Shown piece by piece: positions 23,598-25,311 of a DNA stretch of 25,311 bases; position 1 is the stretch's first letter, and each line of letters begins with the position of its first letter. A program made the position numbers and the translations under genes. The stretch is from CAZCWX01 sp964502465 (lineage in GTDB: Bacteria; Desulfobacterota; Binatia; Bin18): the NCBI GenBank assembly GCA_964502465.1, contig CAZCWX010000055.1, positions 1 to 25,311 on the forward strand, given 5' to 3'. Below the pieces are notes generated by a model. It did not search any database. It saw only the letters and a program-made list of their open reading frames with translations, and was not told the origin of the DNA.

Positions 23598-23963
23598 ATG
23601 AAAAATCGCTTAGCAGTAACCCCTCAGACTGACATTGCCAGCAAAGCTCCGACTCACGAATTCGCCCAACTCCAGCCGGATACCTTGTTGGCCAGTCAGG
23701 TTCGCCCGCGAAACAACGCCTTTCAGCGGAGTGAGTGGCTCCTCTTATGGGCCTTACTCGCCGATGCACTCCATGTCCTTGCAAGTTTCCATCCTGGGCG
23801 TCCAGGACGCTCCTCAAAAGAAAAGAGGCAATGGGAAGCTGACCTGGCCTGGGTCCGGGACGATAGTTTTAGTCCTTTCTCTTTCTTTTATATTTGCGAT
23901 CATCTTGGGCTGGACCGAGATGCTGTACGCTCTCAGGTCGAGCGCATGATTGCTGACACCTAG
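23598..23963 (+). CDS. Small protein of unknown function (FSF-x4-CDxLGLD type)
   Basis: A 121-residue soluble protein. The middle helix EWLLLWALLADALHVLASF and the later segment WEADLAWVRDDSFSPFSFFYICDHLGLDRDAVRSQVERM resemble a group of small uncharacterised bacterial proteins that I recall with the pattern E-A-x-x-W-(I/L)...FSF-x-x-(I/V)-C-(E/D)-x-LGLD-P-x-x-(V/I)-R. The end looks like a helix-turn-helix-like pair of helices, so a regulatory role is possible; this is inference. GGAGGG precedes the ATG closely, a strong ribosome binding site. Three inverted repeats lie upstream. The resemblance is from memory, not a search. Confidence 0.65.
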   Translation: MKNRLAVTPQTDIASKAPTHEFAQLQPDTLLASQVRPRNNAFQRSEWLLLWALLADALHVLASFHPGRPGRSSKEKRQWEADLAWVRDDSFSPFSFFYICDHLGLDRDAVRSQVERMIADT

Positions 23964-24309
23964 CCTACCACGGGTTCTCCAAACAGGACTGGCTGGAGGT
24001 GCCGGTCCTGTTCCTTACACCTCTGCAGTAAAAGAATCGGCTCCCCCGTTCGCATATAAGATCCGTTTTGGTAAAACACGAACCTTACGAAGGGCGTCGT
24101 ATTTGAAGAAGGGTTCTTCACAGGGGTTTGTAATCTTAGGAAGATCAGATATCGTTGAATTCCGCTGTTCTGCGGAACGCTCAATATTTATAAACAAGAC
24201 CCCTGGCGCCTCAAGGATTGGTTGGATTTTGCGACCAGAGATAACGGGCGCCTATCATTTCCCTCCCCTGTTTTCCCACAGTAAGTCGGATATATAAAGC
24301 AGGATTCTG
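23964..24309. other. Intergenic stretch upstream of trmB
   Basis: About 346 bases with no supported gene. A plus-strand frame (23950-24297) overlaps the preceding gene's end and shows no family features or ribosome binding site. A hairpin TTCCGC-TGTTCT-GCGGAA is at 24160-24177, without a T-run. The trmB ribosome binding site AGGA is at the right end. Confidence 0.5.
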
Positions 24310-24927
24310 ATGTACCTCTCGCTCTCCCATCTTCCCACTTCACCACCTACGTGGGCAGAGATCTTCGGCAATACGCATCCAGTTGAAGTAGAAATCGGCT
24401 CAGGCAAAGGAGCCTTTCTGCTGGCACTGGCAAGAAATTGTCCGGAGCGCAATTTCTTTGGGGTTGAATTTTCTATGCGCCGGGCGTTTCGCCTCGCTCG
24501 TCTCATTGAACGTGATAGCCCACCCAATGCGATGGCTATCCGTGCCGATATCACCTGTTTGATACGAACCATGATCTGGCCGGCTTCTGTCTCCGTTTAT
24601 CACCTGTATTTTCCTGATCCCTGGTGGAAGCAACGCCATCAACGGCGGCGACTGTTTCGTGATGACTTCGCTCTTGTTCTGGTTCGTACGCTCGCACCGG
24701 GCGGCACCATTTTTCTCGCTTCAGATGTGCCAGAGTATTTCGCTGAGATCGTGCAACAGTTCACGGCTGCGCCAGAGTTAATCCAGTTTCCCTGGGAACG
24801 AGATCATACCACCAGGAAAGGGAAACTGCTCCTCACCGATTTTGAACGGAAGTATCAGGCAGAAGGACGAGCAATTTTTTATGCAGGGTTTAAAAAGATC
24901 GGTAGGGAAGAGAGAACCCGTATTTAG
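24310..24927 (+). CDS. trmB: tRNA (guanine-N7-)-methyltransferase
   Basis: A 205-residue SAM-dependent enzyme that makes m7G46 in the variable loop of tRNAs. The SAM motif VEVEIGSGKGAFLLALA is at about residues 25-41, the family signature YHLYFPDPWWKQRHQRRRLF at about 97-116 and the C-terminal TDFERKYQAEGRAIFYAGFKK at about 178-198 (quoted as TDFERKY and EGRAIFY). AGGA lies five bases before the ATG. The length is at the short end of the family but all motifs are present. It converges on the transketolase-family gene, separated by a repeat-rich element that starts four bases after the trmB stop codon. Confidence 0.95.
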   Translation: MYLSLSHLPTSPPTWAEIFGNTHPVEVEIGSGKGAFLLALARNCPERNFFGVEFSMRRAFRLARLIERDSPPNAMAIRADITCLIRTMIWPASVSVYHLYFPDPWWKQRHQRRRLFRDDFALVLVRTLAPGGTIFLASDVPEYFAEIVQQFTAAPELIQFPWERDHTTRKGKLLLTDFERKYQAEGRAIFYAGFKKIGREERTRI

Positions 24928-24984
24928 TGACTATCCGAAAAACCCTCTAAGGAGCCGAGCAGAAATAAGTTGATCGTTCTCATA

Positions 24985-25042
24985 TTGTGGTGCAGGCGTC
25001 CCGCCTGCATTGTGAAGGGCAGGCCAGAGGCCCGCACCACAA
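24985..25042. repeat. Three-way palindromic repeat unit
   Basis: Outer arms TTGTGGTGC and GCACCACAA enclose two smaller hairpins: GCAGGC-GTCCC-GCCTGC (24992-25008), which shares GC with the left outer arm, and GGGC...GCCC (about 25017-25033). The fold is cloverleaf-like. The core CAGGCGTCCCGCCTG resembles dispersed repeats I recall from large bacterial genomes. Confidence 0.75.
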
Positions 25043-25093
25043 GAATTGACCCAGTTATTCTTGCCCAGGTCCTAAGGGTGTGTCCGAGGGCAA

Positions 25094-25174
25094 AAATCCC
25101 CCCGCCAGCCGCTCCGCGTCTGTCGGCCCCCTTTGCCAAAAGGGGCAGCGAAGGCACAGCCGAGCGGGGGATTT
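25094..25174. repeat. Second palindromic repeat unit
   Basis: Outer arms AAATCCCCCCGC (25094-25105) and GCGGGGGATTT (25164-25174) with one extra C on the left. A central hairpin CCCCTTT-GCCA-AAAGGGG-like core lies at about 25127-25145. It may also work as a bidirectional transcription stop for the convergent genes. Confidence 0.7.
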
Positions 25175-25221
25175 GTACAGCACAGCGGAGCATTAAGATT
25201 AAGAGTTACTCGGATAGGCTC

Positions 25222-25311
25222 TTAGAGACTCTTCACCTTTTCCACAATCCGCCGCGCGCTGATACCATGCGCATCCAGCAACTCTTCCGGTTTTCCCGAG
25301 CGTGGCACATC
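25222..25311 (-). CDS. Transketolase-family protein, C-terminal end only
   Basis: Only the last 29 codons and a TAA stop are in the window; the gene continues beyond the right edge. The visible residues read VPRSGKPEELLDAHGISA and then RRIVEKVKSL, which matches the extreme C-terminus of transketolase-like thiamine-diphosphate enzymes (RSGKPEEL plus the final helix). It could be a full transketolase or the separate C-terminal subunit. It converges on trmB across the repeat element. Confidence 0.75.
   Translation of the reverse strand, partial: DVPRSGKPEELLDAHGISARRIVEKVKSL

Larger units (their letters stand above)
24931..25217. mobile_element. MITE-like composite of nested inverted repeats
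   Basis: About 287 bases, non-coding, bounded by imperfect terminal inverted repeats that begin CTATCCGA (24931-24950 and complement of 25198-25217; about 14 of 20 positions match). Inside are two independent palindromic units (24985-25042 and 25094-25174). It fills nearly all the space between the convergent trmB and transketolase genes. No transposase is present and no clear target duplication is seen, so a non-autonomous element or a REP-like cluster are both possible. Confidence 0.5.

Noticed and set aside
23950..24297. 115-codon plus-strand frame upstream of trmB
   Set aside because: No ribosome binding site, no family resemblance and overlap with the preceding gene's end.

Overview
The window looks like a chromosome segment of a Gram-negative bacterium with roughly balanced base composition (about 50-53 % G+C by eye). 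Evidence for an outer membrane is a Wza-type export lipoprotein, a DUF1329 protein with a signal peptide, and a periplasmic HtrA protease. The mix of a DUF1329 gene, a c-di-GMP-I-like riboswitch and archaeal-type central enzymes suggests a deltaproteobacteria-like lineage (Desulfobacterota, Binatota or Tectomicrobia). That placement is inference. No phage, integrase, transposase gene or CRISPR array is visible.

Left block (1-13235, all minus strand): an exopolysaccharide locus, read from high to low coordinates. It begins with a structured leader that resembles a c-di-GMP-I (GEMM) riboswitch overlapping a strong intrinsic terminator. About 750 bases of leader follow, then wza (export lipoprotein), a Wzc-like chain-length regulator and tyrosine kinase, a WbaP-like initiating glycosylphosphotransferase, a GlpD-like FAD oxidoreductase, a methyltransferase, a GT4 glycosyltransferase, a flippase-like integral membrane protein, and an AsnB-type amidotransferase that runs off the left edge. 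Together these would start a lipid-linked glycan, modify it and export it under probable c-di-GMP control. No Wzx, Wzy or exosortase gene lies inside the window.

Middle block (13449-15921): archaeal-type phosphoglycerate mutase (ApgM) and archaeal-type NMN adenylyltransferase (NadM) on the minus strand, divergent from the nickel regulator NikR. A 9+3+9 palindrome lies between nadM and nikR.

Right block (16028-25311): a mixed housekeeping and envelope region. It holds a DUF1329 protein with a duplicated ribosome binding site and start, tRNA-Phe(GAA), a CBS-domain protein, a cupin, a VanZ-like membrane protein, a secreted protein of unknown function, an orphan winged-helix protein with a perfect palindrome in its promoter region, a HEAT-repeat protein, an HtrA/Deg protease with a Gly-Pro repeat, a small conserved-looking protein behind three inverted repeats, trmB, and the C-terminal end of a transketolase-family gene. 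A MITE-like nest of inverted repeats separates the convergent trmB and transketolase genes.
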